Source: Inonotus obliquus (Eukaryota > Basidiomycota > Agaricomycetes > Hymenochaetales > Hymenochaetaceae). From it: a stretch of DNA of 64,000 nucleotides. The notes beneath the pieces are model-generated. The model saw only the letters and a program-made list of their open reading frames with translations. It searched no databases and had not been told where the DNA came from. The stretch is taken from contig JAJHTX010000002.1 in the NCBI GenBank assembly GCA_032164295.1, positions 868,001-932,000 of the forward strand. Reading direction: 5' to 3'. The stretch's first letter is position 1, and the number at the start of each line of letters is the position of its first letter. Of this stretch, positions 11,921-23,568 are shown in pieces. Position numbers and translations under genes: made by a program.

Positions 11921-12702
11921 GAGCAACTGCTGCCGAAGAATCTGGCTGTTCGACGGCGAGCTCGTTGCTACCAGTGAATATCAAAGCAGCATCTAGTATT
12001 CAGTGTACTCTCTGATCAATGTAGTGATTCGTGAGCCCCCCCGCATCGTGAGAGTGACATAGGCTGATATGAAATCCTGCAAGACCGAAGACCATACCTG
12101 TGACAAGTCAATTGTCACTGATTCAAGAGAAAGCCGTAATGCCATCGTCCGTCTGCGCTATCCGGGCGAGTGATCAACCGGATGAAATGAGCTCGACCAC
12201 AACAGGTGCACTCGATACGAGCGTCATGCACAATGCCATAATTCCGGATACTATCCCATCTCTGGCTCAGAGCGTCTTATTCGCCTACAAACGAGTTATT
12301 AGGTCACAACAGTGACTTCAAAGTAGGCCGTAAAGCCCGTGGGAGAGGTTTATTCATGAAAGTAGAGCAGTGTGTGCCTTTTCAGCACCACGAAGACGCC
12401 CTACACCGATCCGATTCGATGGGTGAAGCGTGGATGCACAACTTGGTAGGTTTCACGCCATAATCGACATGCAAGCCACGTTGAGCTTTCGATTGACTCG
12501 TTTGTGGCTGGGAGGTGCAATTTCACATGACGATGTAGTTGTGGCTCTCCGCGCATGCCTTTTAAACCTCCAGACATCGTGCTTGTTTCTCACTCGTCTC
12601 TACCTCCCACCAAGCACTTTCCTCGTACCATATCCGATTCATCTGAGGACCTTCGTCTCCCCTTTCTCTCACCCACACAAACCAATTTGAAAGCCTTTCC
12701 CT

Positions 12703-13317
12703 ATGTCTTCGACAGAGACAATATACTCGAGTCCGACACCTGGGGAAGGAACAGGTAGGAGAAGCGTCATTCAAAGAACAATCGGAGAGTTCTGATCATT
12801 CTGATGCGTACTCATCCTTACAGGCGACTTTCCCAGCTTCGCAGAGATTCAAGCACAAACCTGGTGCGACATCGTCCTCTCCGTCGCGCTGCCCGAAATT
12901 GAATCCGGCGCTGAAAATTGTCGCCTCGATCCTGAGACCATCGCATCTCTGCTTTTATTTCCTTACCAGTAAGGATGTTTAGCCCTGTCCAACACAAACG
13001 ATCTCACCTTTATGAATAGATCTGATATGGATCTTAGCGAGGCATACAGAATGTGGGATCGGTTGCTTATAGCCGCATCCACTCACGATGGGACATCAGA
13101 GCTCCTCCCATCCATCCTGCAACAAATTCAAACGTTGCTGAAGGACGAGATCGAGAGTCAGGAAACTGTGGAGGCAACTCCTGACACGGAGTGTGATAAG
13201 GCTGGTGGAGAATCCGACCTTCCAGCAGCAAACTCGTTGCTATTAGTAAATAGCAATGCATCGACCGGCGATCCAGAAAACACAAAGCCATATACTAATG
13301 CAGGGCAGGTACTGTGA
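12703..13317 (+). CDS. Small hypothetical protein
   Basis: No family was recognised. Exons 12703-12754, 12824-12968 and 13020-13317 join in frame to 164 residues with normal borders (GTAGGA...ACAG and GTAAGG...ATAG). The sequence is acidic and probably helical: an N-terminal MSSTETIYSSPTPG leader, then FAEIQAQTWCDIVLSVALPE, a middle LSEAYRMWDRLLIAAS helix, and a low-complexity acidic C-terminus. It lies in the 2.5-kb segment unique to the left arm of the inverted duplication, so it arrived with, or was kept by, that arm alone. The clean splice phases support coding. Confidence 0.45.
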
Positions 13318-14234
13318 CCGATGTAATATTCTGTAAGCCCTTATAACGACAATGAAGTCATAGATAGATAAGTAGGGCTTGAGGATTTGTACGCAGTGCT
13401 GCCAGGAATCGCAGAGAATTCGTGAAAGTCGTCACATCATATGGGTCGGTGGCTCAAATCAAGGTCTCATCGATTCAAATTCTTATCAAGCAGTTACGTG
13501 ATTTCGTTACCACATTTGCTTGTGTGAAGTACTTGCCGAAACCGAAACCAGAGCAAGACATCTTACATAATAAGCAACAAAGTGGTGGAACCATGAGGCA
13601 GCGACGAAAGCACTAGGATATTCTGATACAGAGCACAGGTTACAGTGCTACCCATAAATAATACACATGTACATGGCATGCCATACGAGAAATAAAAACA
13701 CAACCAAACGATTCAATAAGATCCAGCCATCCCGATGCCATAAGCACATAATTACCAGAAGAGTGCCATCTTCTGAATGGAAAGAGTTCTTTGTGGAAAT
13801 GTTGACTACGTATTTGTCAATGTCGTATCGCAGTTTCATACTATCAAGGCATGAAACGGAGATTGTGGGGGCAATGAGCTCAGTGTAATTCGGAAGGCAT
13901 GCCAGCGAAGAGGAGAAATATCAGTCATTTCTTGTTATGCCTGTTCTCCCGAGGGAGTTCTCCAAACTCACATTAACCGGAGTTGACTCGTCCTTCCATA
14001 GATAATTTTCAGAACATTAAAGAGAGCTGCAACATCACGAGAGTGACCCACCTGTAAGCTTTGCCCAAGTCTGCCAAACGGTCGTGGATGTATCGCGCCT
14101 GAAACACTCGTGAAGTGACTTATCGTTCGCCAGGCGTTACTTGGCCGCTGACAGAACTTGGGCGAAATATCTAATGATTCGGCCGGAACTGGTTCACCAT
14201 ACATATACTCTCGAGAAAGCCAAAGGTCGATAAG
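13318..14234. other. Arm-specific sequence without a supported gene
   Basis: Only short frames are present. The segment is absent from the right arm of the duplication and from repeat copies A and D. Confidence 0.4.
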
Positions 14235-15765
14235 CGCAGAAGTTGGGGAAGTCGGCGGAGTTGGAATATTGCAACACGTCTCGTCTCGTCCGAATCATCC
14301 GATCTGAAAGTACCTGGTACAGATTATCTTATAATCATTCACCTCGGTGGCACAAACGTAATTCAATAAGAGATAGATAATCATACAACATCCTTGAGCA
14401 TTTGAAGAAGCATCATCGACCAGAGCGGCCCCCTTATCCTTTCCTTTCTTCGTCGCATTCTCCGCATGCCAACCCTCAGATACCTGGATTGACTCCTCCT
14501 CCTCCTCCTCCTCCTCCTCCTCCTCCTCCCCGTTCCCTTCCAACATGACCGATTCGCCGTCCGCCAATCCGCTGCGTCACTGAGCAGAATACATTATTGA
14601 CACAACAGCTCTGTTGAGAGTTCTGCAGTAATTAATTGCCATTCGATTTCTGCTTAATGTGTCTATGAATATACACAAATTAGTTGCTACAGCAGTGCAC
14701 GAATAACCACTCACTCAAATGTAGCCGCGCCCGGCCCGGCCATGTAATGACCGACTTGGATGATATCATGATTACAATGGGAGGGGATGACTAGTATTAT
14801 TTTGATGGTCAGCCGTTATGGAGGAAGTAATGGTGAACATACGTGTGGAATTCCGCTTCAGATCATCACATAGGATGCATACAAGCCTCTGCTAGATAGA
14901 ATATGGAGAATATATCAAGCTTTCGGATGAGCAGTGAACGAGCGTGGACTTTCTCTGTGAGACGGGGTGGATGCGGCTGACAGGCAGGCTGGGCGGACAC
15001 ACGAATCGGACGGAAAGACGTAGTGGCGGAAGGGGACCCGGGGCATGAACCCACGTACCTTGATGATGAGGATCAGCTACATAGGATTTACGTGCAGGTG
15101 TTGTTTGCCCTAATGCCATTAGGCACCGAGCTCATCCACCTACACACGCTATCACTGTCCAGACTCCTTCAAACACATGCCCGGATCCGCGTTGTCGATA
15201 TTGTGGGTAGTACATGCCCTCGAGGAAGCCACTGGCCACGGTTTGGGATACCAATTGTGTGAGAAGGACGCGGCAGAGATTATTGGTTGTATGAGGTGCA
15301 TCACGTCTCTGGTCTCGAGAGGAACGACACTGGGCCTCATATCAGAGGACGATAGAGTAAAGAGATGAAGCACATACTGTAGAGAATAACAGGGTTCCGC
15401 TACCATTGACGGATTGGAGTATCGTTGGAAAGTAGAGATTGAATGCAGGCATTGTCAGCCCATGTGAGGTAGGTGATGAATTAATGGTGTTCGCAGAGAT
15501 ACAATGGATTTGAAGAGAATTGTTCGCGAGTAGTAGACGATCGCGGATGGAGAGCAAGTTGTTGGAGGACTGGACCGGAAAGTATGCCAGACTTTATACT
15601 TCACAGGACCGAGTTGAAACTCCGCCTCAATTCAGTAATGGCTCCTCGACTAGCATCCAGTCTGAGACCGCAGAACGGCCGCATCACCTCTGCATATCCG
15701 ATTCTTCTGGTCCCATTGGTGTATGTCAGCAGATACATAACAACTAAGGGCGTGCGGACAAGACA
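14235..15765 (-). repeat. Dispersed repeat, copy C (proximal part)
   Basis: Inverted relative to copies A and D and very close to D over its first half. Shared landmarks include the run CTCATCCACCTACACACGC, GATGAGGATCAGCTACATAGG, the TATA-like GTATAAAGTCTGG near 15590 (read inverted in D), and a short frame starting MPAFNLYFPTILQSVNGSG also found in D at 16900. Homology to A stops at the block holding GACGAGACG (A about 2485). Confidence 0.75.
14493..14529 (+). repeat. TCC microsatellite inside copy C
   Basis: About twelve TCC units. It is the inverted counterpart of the GGA tract at 17828-17863 and produces a spurious poly-glutamate frame on the minus strand. Confidence 0.9.
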
Positions 15766-16579
15766 TGAAAGGTTCCCTGAAGAGATTGGTGCGGTTGGTC
15801 TGAGGGCAGATTCAGACTGGATAATAGTGATTAGCCGAAGATTGGCTGAAGAGCCGGTGAGACGTCCTTCTGTGTGTAAAAGCAGTCAAATCCAACGAGT
15901 TAGGAAGTGTCTCCTCTCGTCTTCCGGCCTGACTTCAAACAGGAAAGTTTCTCCGCGGTCTTGCATCAGTCGCATCCTTATATCATGTTTAATGTCATTC
16001 TCATGAGTAGAAGGACATTTATGATCAGGCTAGCGACGTTCAGGAAAGAGACGCGCTGAGTCACAATCAAGTCTAGCTCTTGTCTTATAGTGATTGCCTC
16101 TGTAGGCTACGTTGAACACTGAGGGAGTAGCGGAATGGCATCGGAACTAGAGTCTTGGGACGACAAGGAGGAGAGTTGCATCGCCTGGCCTGGCACTGTC
16201 TCAGTCTGTCTGTCCATTCTAGATCCCGTGACCGTGACTCGAATGTGACATAACGTGGCATAACTTTAAGCATTAAAAATCATCCATCCAAAACTTGAAG
16301 TTCACCGTTGTCCAGCCTTACCACACCACAAAGGTCTTCAAGTTCATTCTTTGTCCGGATGCCATAAAGTCCGATCCAATCATGTAACCACTGAAGAGCT
16401 GCGAAATCAGTTTTCTCAGAGGGTTTCGACTGCCTTTCGGCACGCCGAACGTGCATCTCATTGGCGTCTTTTCGTTATTGATGCTGTTCAGTCTGAATCC
16501 ATTTTTAGTCCCAAATACACCGTTATAGCCTAACCTTGCTGTGCTGTAATCCCGCTGATTTCGGAAAGAAACTGAGCAA
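15766..16579. other. Spacer between the inverted arms
   Basis: Single-copy sequence of about 0.8 kb at the centre of the inverted duplication. It holds no supported gene; a frame at 15584-16006 mostly overlaps repeat sequence. Confidence 0.5.
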
Positions 16580-19260
16580 ATTGACGTGTCTTGCCCGCAC
16601 GCCCTTGGTCGCTATGTATCTGCTGCTATACACCAATAGGACCAAAGGAATCGGATATGCAGAGGTGATGCGGCCGTTCTGCGGTCTCAGACTGGATGCT
16701 AGTCGAGGAGCCATTACTGAATTGAGGCGGAGTTTCAACTCGGTCCTGTGAAGTATAAAGTCTGGCATACTTTCCGGTCCAGTCCTCCAACAACTTGCTC
16801 TCCTTCCGCGATCGTCTACTACTCGCGAACAATTCTCTTCAAATCCATTGTATCTCTGCGAACACCATTAATTCATCACCTACCTCACATGGGCTGACAA
16901 TGCCTGCATTCAATCTCTACTTTCCAACGATACTCCAATCCGTCAATGGTAGCGGAACCCCGCAATTCTCTACAGTACGTCCTTCATTTCATTGATATAT
17001 TATCTTCTGACGTGTCAGTCTAGTGCCGTTCCTCTCGAGACCAGAGACGTGATGCACCTCATATAACCATCGTCCTCTGCCGCATCGTTCTTACACAATT
17101 GGTATCTCAAACCGTTGCCAGTGACTTCCTCGAGGGCATGTACTACCCACAATATCGACAGCGCGGATCCGGGCATGTGTTTGAAGGAGTCTGGACAGCG
17201 ATAGCGTGTGTAGGTGGATGAGCTCGGTGCCTAATGGCATTAGGGCAAACAACACCTGCACGTAAATCCTATGTAGCTGATCCTCATCATCAAGGTACGT
17301 GGGTTCATGTCCGGGTCCCCTCCCGCCACTACGTTTTTCCGTCCGATTCGTGTGTCCGCCCAGGCCTCCTGTCAGCCGCATCCACACCGTTCCGCAGAGA
17401 AAGTCCACGCTCGTCCACTGCTCATACGAAAGCTTGATATATTCTCTATATTCGCTCTAGCAGAGGCTTGTATGCATCCTATGTGATGATTCTGAAGCGG
17501 AATTCCACACGTATGTTCACCACTACTTCCTCCACACTCCTTTACGGCTGAACATCAAAGTAATCCTAGTCATCCTTTCCCTTTACGATCATGAAATCAC
17601 CCATGTCGGTCGTTACACGGCTGGGCGCGGCTACTTTTCGGTGAGTAATTATTCATGCATGCTGCTGGAGCAACTAATGTGTGCATATACATAGACATTT
17701 TAAGCAGAGATCGTGTGGCAAATAAACAAATCAGAGTTCTCGATAGGGCGTTGTGTGAATAATGAATTGCGCTCAATGATGCAGCGGATAGGCGGGCGGG
17801 CAATCGGATATGTTGAAAGGAAGAGGGTAGGAGGAGGAGGAGGAGGAGGAGGAGGAGGAGGAGAGGGAGGCAGTCCAAGTGGCTGAGGGTTGGTACGCGG
17901 AGAACGCGGCGAAATAAAGAAATGGATAAGGGGGTCGATCTGGTGGATGATGTTTCTTCAAATTCTCAAGGATGTTGTATCATAATCTATCTCATAATGC
18001 GAGGTAAATAATTACAAGATAACCGAAGCTACTACACTATAAAAGTATAAAGAAGCTGCTGGTAATTCTGAGATCGCGTGATTGATTTGGTCGAGACGAG
18101 ACGCGTTGCGATATTCAATGTCCGCCGACTTCCCAGGCAACTCGACGTACGTCTTTCGTGTATTTCTGCGCTCATCGACAGTTGACTTGCTTGAGGATAT
18201 ATTCATGTTAGCTGGTCTCAATCGAGTCTTTATCTGTTTCGCTCAAGTTCCATGGGCAGCTTCTCTAGTCAGAGTAAACCCGTCGAAATGACGAAGCACC
18301 CTTCACGAGCCGTCTCACATGCGATACCGTACCCTAGATCCCGGCCGTTATCATTACAGCCGACCCATTGTTGCGGGTGTGATGCGGCCGTTTGACAAAT
18401 GAGAGGAAACCAGCCAGCTGTCAGCCCCCTCGTGTTGAATCGGAGTTCTAACCCAGACCAGGATGATATAAATTCTGGTCTCCTTGTTCGAATCACTCTC
18501 CAGCAGCAACTTACTCTTCTACTGACACCTTCTGCTATTCTCTGGCGAATTCACTTGTTATGAGCCTTGATCATACCCGACGCCTATCTCATGATTAACC
18601 CACACTTCTTCAATCCCGATCTGCCACTCGCAGCCGAGTGCTATAACTTCGCATTTCGACTATTCGCTTGGCTGACCCGTGCGCTCCACTAGTTAGCGAG
18701 GTCGGTGACTCTCTCATGCATTTGCCCTATCTGCCACTGAGATCCCAGCCAGGTTCCACTTCAATCGGCCATCGCTGCAGTCATGCCACCATAATTACCC
18801 TGTTCGCGATTAAAATCTCAATTGTGGTCCACTGCCGATACCATCTGAAAACCGCACGATCATCAATGACCTTGCAGCGGAGAACATGGCACTCCAAAGC
18901 GTGTAGTTTCAGCGACTCGCAGTTCTGGAGCTGATTTTCGTTCAGAAACTCGTGACATTCGCGGTAAAGTACTCGTGTCGAAGTAGCACCCCCGTCCATT
19001 GCGCGGCGGCTCGGTGCCATGTAGTGCTTGGGGTGATGTTTGCATATGAGAGCCAGTGCAGATATACTTCCATAATGCGGCTAGGTTGATGGGGTCATCG
19101 GACAGTCCGACCTGCCGGTCAAATCAGACCACGGAAGTAGCACTGTCAGCCCTTGGTGAGATTGAGACTGGCTTTGGCCGGACTCTCTTACTAGGGCGGA
19201 GGGCGTCTATATATGCGCTCAGCAAGACTCTTGCAATTGATCTCTTCAGCCGTGGTGGGT
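16545..19260 (+). repeat. Dispersed repeat, copy D (full length)
   Basis: Parallel to copy A along about 2.7 kb. It keeps two short gene-start-like segments, each below a TATA-like motif. The first begins MPAFNLYFPTILQSVNGSG at about 16900 and ends at a GTACGT donor-like site. The second begins MINPHFFNPDLPLAAE at about 18591 and stops after 33 codons. The blocks around the two TATA-like motifs resemble each other (GATGCGGCCGTT, CGGAGTT, TATAAA, CAACTT). This suggests a tandem pair of paralogous genes now decayed. No known domain was identified. Confidence 0.7.
17828..17863 (+). repeat. GGA microsatellite inside copy D
   Basis: About eleven GGA units at the position matching the tract in copy A, with a different repeat unit. 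Confidence 0.9.
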
Positions 19261-19495
19261 GAAGGACATGGGAAGAGAGAAGCAGCAGTGTGATACTATT
19301 CTAACAAAGGGGCGCCAAACATAGACGCTTATTATTGTCAAGACGAGTAATTTTTAGAACATCTGCGAGGAGGCCGTGAGAAATGGATCATCTTTCTACT
19401 TATAGTAATAGATCGACATGCAATGACGGAACAAGCTCAATGAGCGGACAGCCGCGCCGAACACTATTCTCACACAAGAATGACTCCTACCCACA

Positions 19496-19503
19496 TATAA
19501 ATA
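19496..19503 (+). promoter_or_regulatory. TATA box of the right methyltransferase
   Basis: TATAAATA lies 42 bp upstream of the ATG at 19538. The mirrored promoter in the left arm also reads TATAAAT within CCTACCCACGTATAAATGC, and both promoters share GATATCACA and AAGATAACCAACC just before the start. Confidence 0.55.
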
Positions 19504-19537
19504 CGCAGTGAGGGATATCACACCAAGATAACCAACC

Positions 19538-20635
19538 ATGTCTACTACACCGACGACCAAAGTACACGAACTTGCAAAGGCGGGGTTTGGTAAAGGGACA
19601 AATGAGCTTTACGATAAGTTCGTAAGGCCTTCCGAGAAAAAGTAGAATTGCTGATGAGGCTTCGTTCCGTAGAGCGCGTCCTTCGTATCAGCCGGAGGCT
19701 CTTTCGCTCATTCGAAAAGCAGTTGGTCTCAAACCATCAGTCAATGTCGTCGAGTGCGTGTCATCATACTATTCTCCGCGCCCTCAATAGAATCACTTAA
19801 ACACATATCACCTATCAATAGGATTGGTTCTGGAACGGGAATATTCACTCGCGCCTTGCTCGCACACCCGGAATGGTCAGACAGTATTGGGACTCTCAAA
19901 GCATTCGAACCTAGCGAAGGCATGCGCGATGTTTTCTCCAAGACTGTGACGGATTCTCGTGTAAGTGTGTCTGAAGGAACGTTTGAAAATATTGGTGTTG
20001 AGAGTGGTTGGGCGGATTTGATTGTTATTGCTCAAGTGAGTGCTCTCCATCTATCCGGTATTCTCTGCGCAATTTATTGATTTGTGTCTATCGTGAAGGC
20101 CTTCCACTGGTGTCCGGACTTCGACGCTGCACTGAAAGAGTTCGCGAGGGTCCTCAAACCAGGCGGAGTAGTCGTTCTCATCTGGAACTTGGAAGATCGG
20201 TACGCTTACAGCATTCACATATTTTTCTTTCCCCTTCCGGTCTCATAAATAACTAACAAACCCAATTAACTCAGCGAGAGCGCACGGTGGGTAGCCCAAC
20301 TACGCGAAACATACGAACAATTCGAACAGGGTTCTCCCCAATTCCGTCTCGGATACTGGCGTAAAGTCTTTTCCGTACCCTCCTACTCCCAGTTCTTCCT
20401 CCCAGCCGAGGAAACTACTCTCTCGCGCAAAGTACCGGAGACGGAGGAAAGAGTCAAGGAACGCGTGCTGACGAAGAGTTATATTGCTGTACAACCCCAA
20501 GAGGTGCAGGAATCGGTGAAGGAGAGAGTAACGGAGATTCTTAAGAGGGGAGATGATAAAGTGTGGATTGATAAAGAGAATGGTGTGTTTGAGTATCCGT
20601 ATAATACTTTTGTTGGAGTATTGCGGCGCAAGTAG
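19538..20635 (+). CDS. Class I SAM-dependent methyltransferase, right copy
   Basis: Paralogue of 9815-10911, with the same 278-residue length and identical exon sizes (19538-19617, 19673-19753, 19822-20035, 20099-20199, 20275-20635). SAM motif I reads VVEIGSGTGIFTRALL, followed by AFHWCPDFDAALKEF and VLKPGGVVVLIW. Differences from the left copy cluster in the C-terminal part (for example RETYEQFEQGSPQFRLGYW here) and at the N-terminus (MSTTPTT against MSLAPTT). No stop or frameshift is present. It runs head-to-tail into the hydratase gene only 163 bp downstream, so the two may share expression. The methyl acceptor cannot be told from sequence. Confidence 0.85.
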
Positions 20636-20798
20636 ATGGAAATGTAATAGTTTATGTAGAGTAGAAATGAAATGTGTTTTGACTTTGAATTCAGAGGAGG
20701 TTTGTAAGCAAACGACTTCTGCCAAGAACAATTTGCTATACACATAATGCCAGTCCAGTATTACTCTTCCTCCAGCAGCGAGTGCCGCCATATTCACC

Positions 20799-21989
20799 AT
20801 GTCGGTTGTTCACTCGCGAGTTTTCCTGCCGATGACGCCTCGCCGTCAAATCGCGACACACCTAGCACGCGCCCGCACCATTCCCGTTGCGCGTTGTTCC
20901 CGAGTCCCCCGACGCCAGTTCCACTTGCCTCTATCTGCGATCTCACCGCAGCAAGAAAACATCCTCGACGACTGGACGTTTGAGACGCTCAAAGCAGAGC
21001 TCCAGCATCATGACGACCTCTCGCCTTCCAAGGTTGCAGATCTCTACTCTACGCTCCCGACACGAGACTATTCCGACGAAAGTACCAGTGTCTTCTCCAA
21101 AGGCAGACCGTTGGAACCGATACACTCGCTCGTATTCTTCAATCCACGTGCGCGTGAAGAACAACTTGGAGAAGACAAGACAGCTAGAGATTTCCGTCCG
21201 CCTCCGCCGTTCACGCGCCGTATGTGGGCTGGAGGCGCTTTCCGCTTTCCCGGACCTCGTGGAAGTGACGAATCACTCAAGATCGGTCAAGACTCGACAG
21301 CGCACATAAGAATTGGAAAGGTCGAGAAGAAGGGATTTGGGAAGGGCACACCGATGGTATTCGTTCACCAGAATATCGATTACATGCCTCGAATTGCCGG
21401 TCACCAGCCAGTCATATCCGAGGAGAGAATCCATGTGTATTTACCTCACGCGCTACGTGCCGATACGAGAGCTGTACGAGAAGGTGAAGAGGAGTCTTAT
21501 TCATTATTCTTTCCGAGTTGAAGCTAATGATGGTATTGATCTTGTAGTTTCCGGATTGCCCAAACCTCAATATACATTCTCATGGACGCCAACTCCAACC
21601 ACTCTGTTCCGCTTCTCGGCTCTGACATGGAACGCCCATCTTATCCATCTCGATCCAACCTATGCTCGCGAAGTTGAAGGGTATCCAGGTAAGTCTCTCC
21701 TTCTTCCATACTGGTTTCATGATCTTCATCCTTCCCAGAACGCCTCGTCCATGGACCACTAACCGCTCTTATGCTAATCGAGGCGTTACGCCACGAGGCC
21801 TATTCCGGTCGTATCGACAACTACGTATATAGAGCTCGCAATCCAGTGCTGGTTGGGCGACAACAGCATCTCCGGGGTGCTTTCAACGAGACGAGAGACA
21901 AGGCGACGCTTTGGGCAGAAGACGATGACGGTGTGGTGGGTATGACAGCCACAGTCGACTTGCTTGATCCAGAAGCCACGAGGATATAA
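20799..21989 (+). CDS. HTD2/MaoC-like hot-dog dehydratase, probably mitochondrial
   Basis: Resembles fungal mitochondrial 3-hydroxyacyl-thioester dehydratase type 2 (HTD2) and mesaconyl-C4-CoA hydratases, which dehydrate or hydrate acyl-thioesters; the mitochondrial members act in type II fatty-acid synthesis. Exons 20799-21483, 21548-21688 and 21739-21989 give 358 residues. The N-terminus is rich in Arg with few acids, like a mitochondrial presequence. Residues about 125-150 hold FTRRMWAGGAFRFPG, a signature of the family's first hot-dog. The second half has the substrate motif FRFSALTWNAHLIHLD followed by EGYPERLVHGPLTA, with the expected Asp/His and LVHGPL residues. The first intron was set at GGTGAAG because the alternative donor leaves a 31-bp intron too short for its branch site. 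A dead 5' copy lies at 9093-9688. Confidence 0.82.
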
Positions 21990-22086
21990 TGTTTCCTTCA
22001 CCGTCGTAATCCAGACGACAAGTGTGGAGATTGTAAAACGAACGAAAGAGATTATTATCGCTTCAGAAACGCCCCGTTTCGCAGCT

Positions 22087-22482
22087 TCAAGCGCTCAAAT
22101 CCGGGGTTTCATTCAACGCATACAGCAGAATTAAGAGCGATCCGCAGAAACAAAACCACCCAAGGACTTGAGACGTCGAGCACAAGGTGGTGGTACATTC
22201 ACCACTTAGAGAATGAAGGACGTAAAGCCCCGCGCAAACCGTAATCGCCGCCACCGAAACGACAGTCTTCGTCTGCTCGCAGGGCAGGAAAGCGTCTGAC
22301 ATCCTGGGCTGAAAGCTCGAGTCTATGGGAGTGGGAGGGACCTCACTGGTGGTGGAAGTGGGTGAGGCTAAGTCACCTCCTGTTATCCCAGGGAAATGCG
22401 TCTGGCTGTTTATCCAGGTGTTTATGGCTGTGATCGTATCCAAGTCCTCGTCGTTCGCTAAACGTATGTTGGACTTTGCCAT
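22087..22482 (-). CDS. Small two-helix membrane protein, unknown
   Basis: A single exon of 131 residues without a recognised family. The N-terminal 70 residues are hydrophilic and Ser/Thr/Pro-rich. Two hydrophobic segments follow: TVVSVAAITVCAGLYVLHSL around residue 75 and VLGWFCFCGSLLILLYAL around residue 106. The start is taken at the ATG of MAKSNIRLAND. It is convergent with the hydratase gene, with under 100 bp between stops. Support is the uninterrupted frame plus two well-formed membrane segments; an unspliced artefact remains possible. Confidence 0.45.
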   Translation of the reverse strand: MAKSNIRLANDEDLDTITAINTWINSQTHFPGITGGDLASPTSTTSEVPPTPIDSSFQPRMSDAFLPCEQTKTVVSVAAITVCAGLYVLHSLSGECTTTLCSTSQVLGWFCFCGSLLILLYALNETPDLSA

Positions 22483-23568
22483 AACTGTATTGTCGAGTTT
22501 GTTGTACACCCCTCCCCCTCTGGGTGGTTCGTTGAGATTTCCGCGTGTCTCGGAGCTGAAAGTCGAGATGTAGAATGAAGAGAAGAGAGTCTAGTTGGAA
22601 AGGAAAGAAGAAAGAAGTTGAAGGGATGAAAACGGAGCTTTGCCATCGATCCAATATATGTGGCGTACTCAGGAAGGCCACTTCATGCTGCTAAAGGCGT
22701 ATTGGACCTTGTGGCTATTGTCAACATCCACATTCACCTAGACTCAAGCTGCGTAACACATAGTCCTGCTTACTTATTCCTAAAGGGAGAAAACGAGGCG
22801 CTCACAATGCCGCCACAGATGTAAAAGCCATTCTGGGTACGGTGCCACAACTACAACCGCTGACCCCCTTGCGTATCGACGAGAGCCACACCGTGACAAA
22901 GATGAAGATGAAGATGAAAGGCGCTAAGTAAGTACAAGTTGCGATTAGAGCATGTCAGTGGGCAATGGGCATGGGCATGGTTCGTGCGCTTGGATTTGGT
23001 TGACTTCTTTGTTGTCGGGGAATGTGAGGTATATGGTATGAAAGGCGAGACGAACGGAACGGAGCTGTGGAAAAGACTTTCTCTTGTGGCAACCCGGGCC
23101 CTTATGGTGGCGGCCTAATGGGAAATGAAATGTCGATCATTATTACCAACGCGTCGCGGTTTGAAATGAAGTGAAATTGAATTTCGCAACGCGACGCGTC
23201 TGTCACGTGGTACGCGAGTCTCTCATCGATCGGAGGTCCGAAGAGTCCATGTCCATGTATTGACGGTGAGTATAATAACCTATACATAAGAGTTCGTGAA
23301 AGGTATAACAAAGGTGAATTGGGTATATTGAAATGTCCGTGAGTCCCTCAGAGCACAGGCTGACGTGAAAGAGGGGGAAAGGAAAGAGAGTTCGATTATG
23401 ACTGGGAACGTCAAGATCTGGTACTGGTGCCTTGTTCAGAGTCAACACTATCATGTTTCCATCGAATCGGCGAAGAAGGCTCTCCATCATCACTATCATC
23501 ATCATCAAACAAAGTCCGTTTGAGTAAAGTTATGAAACCGATCGATAATAATTGAACATATGTATACC
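22483..23568. other. Intergenic, no supported gene
   Basis: Only short frames occur. No repeat match to other parts of the window was noticed. Confidence 0.4.

Larger units (their letters stand above)
9093..15765. repeat. Left arm of a large inverted duplication
   Basis: Read on the minus strand this arm has the same order as 16580-21431 on the plus strand: dispersed repeat, methyltransferase promoter, methyltransferase, then the first exon of the HTD2-like gene. Homology stops at 9093, just after the run GAGGAGAGAAT, which matches about 21431. The arm is longer than its partner because about 2.5 kb (11717-14235) stands where the partner has roughly 0.6-0.7 kb of repeat sequence. The inner end lies near 15765, leaving a spacer of about 0.8 kb. 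Confidence 0.85.
16580..21431. repeat. Right arm of the large inverted duplication
   Basis: Mirror image of 9093-15765. It contains repeat copy D, the right methyltransferase and the 5' part of the intact HTD2-like gene. The outer edge falls inside that gene's first exon near 21431. Confidence 0.85.

Noticed and set aside
14295..14567. 90-codon minus-strand frame with a poly-glutamate run
   Set aside because: The run comes from the TCC microsatellite inside repeat copy C; the frame is not shared by other copies.
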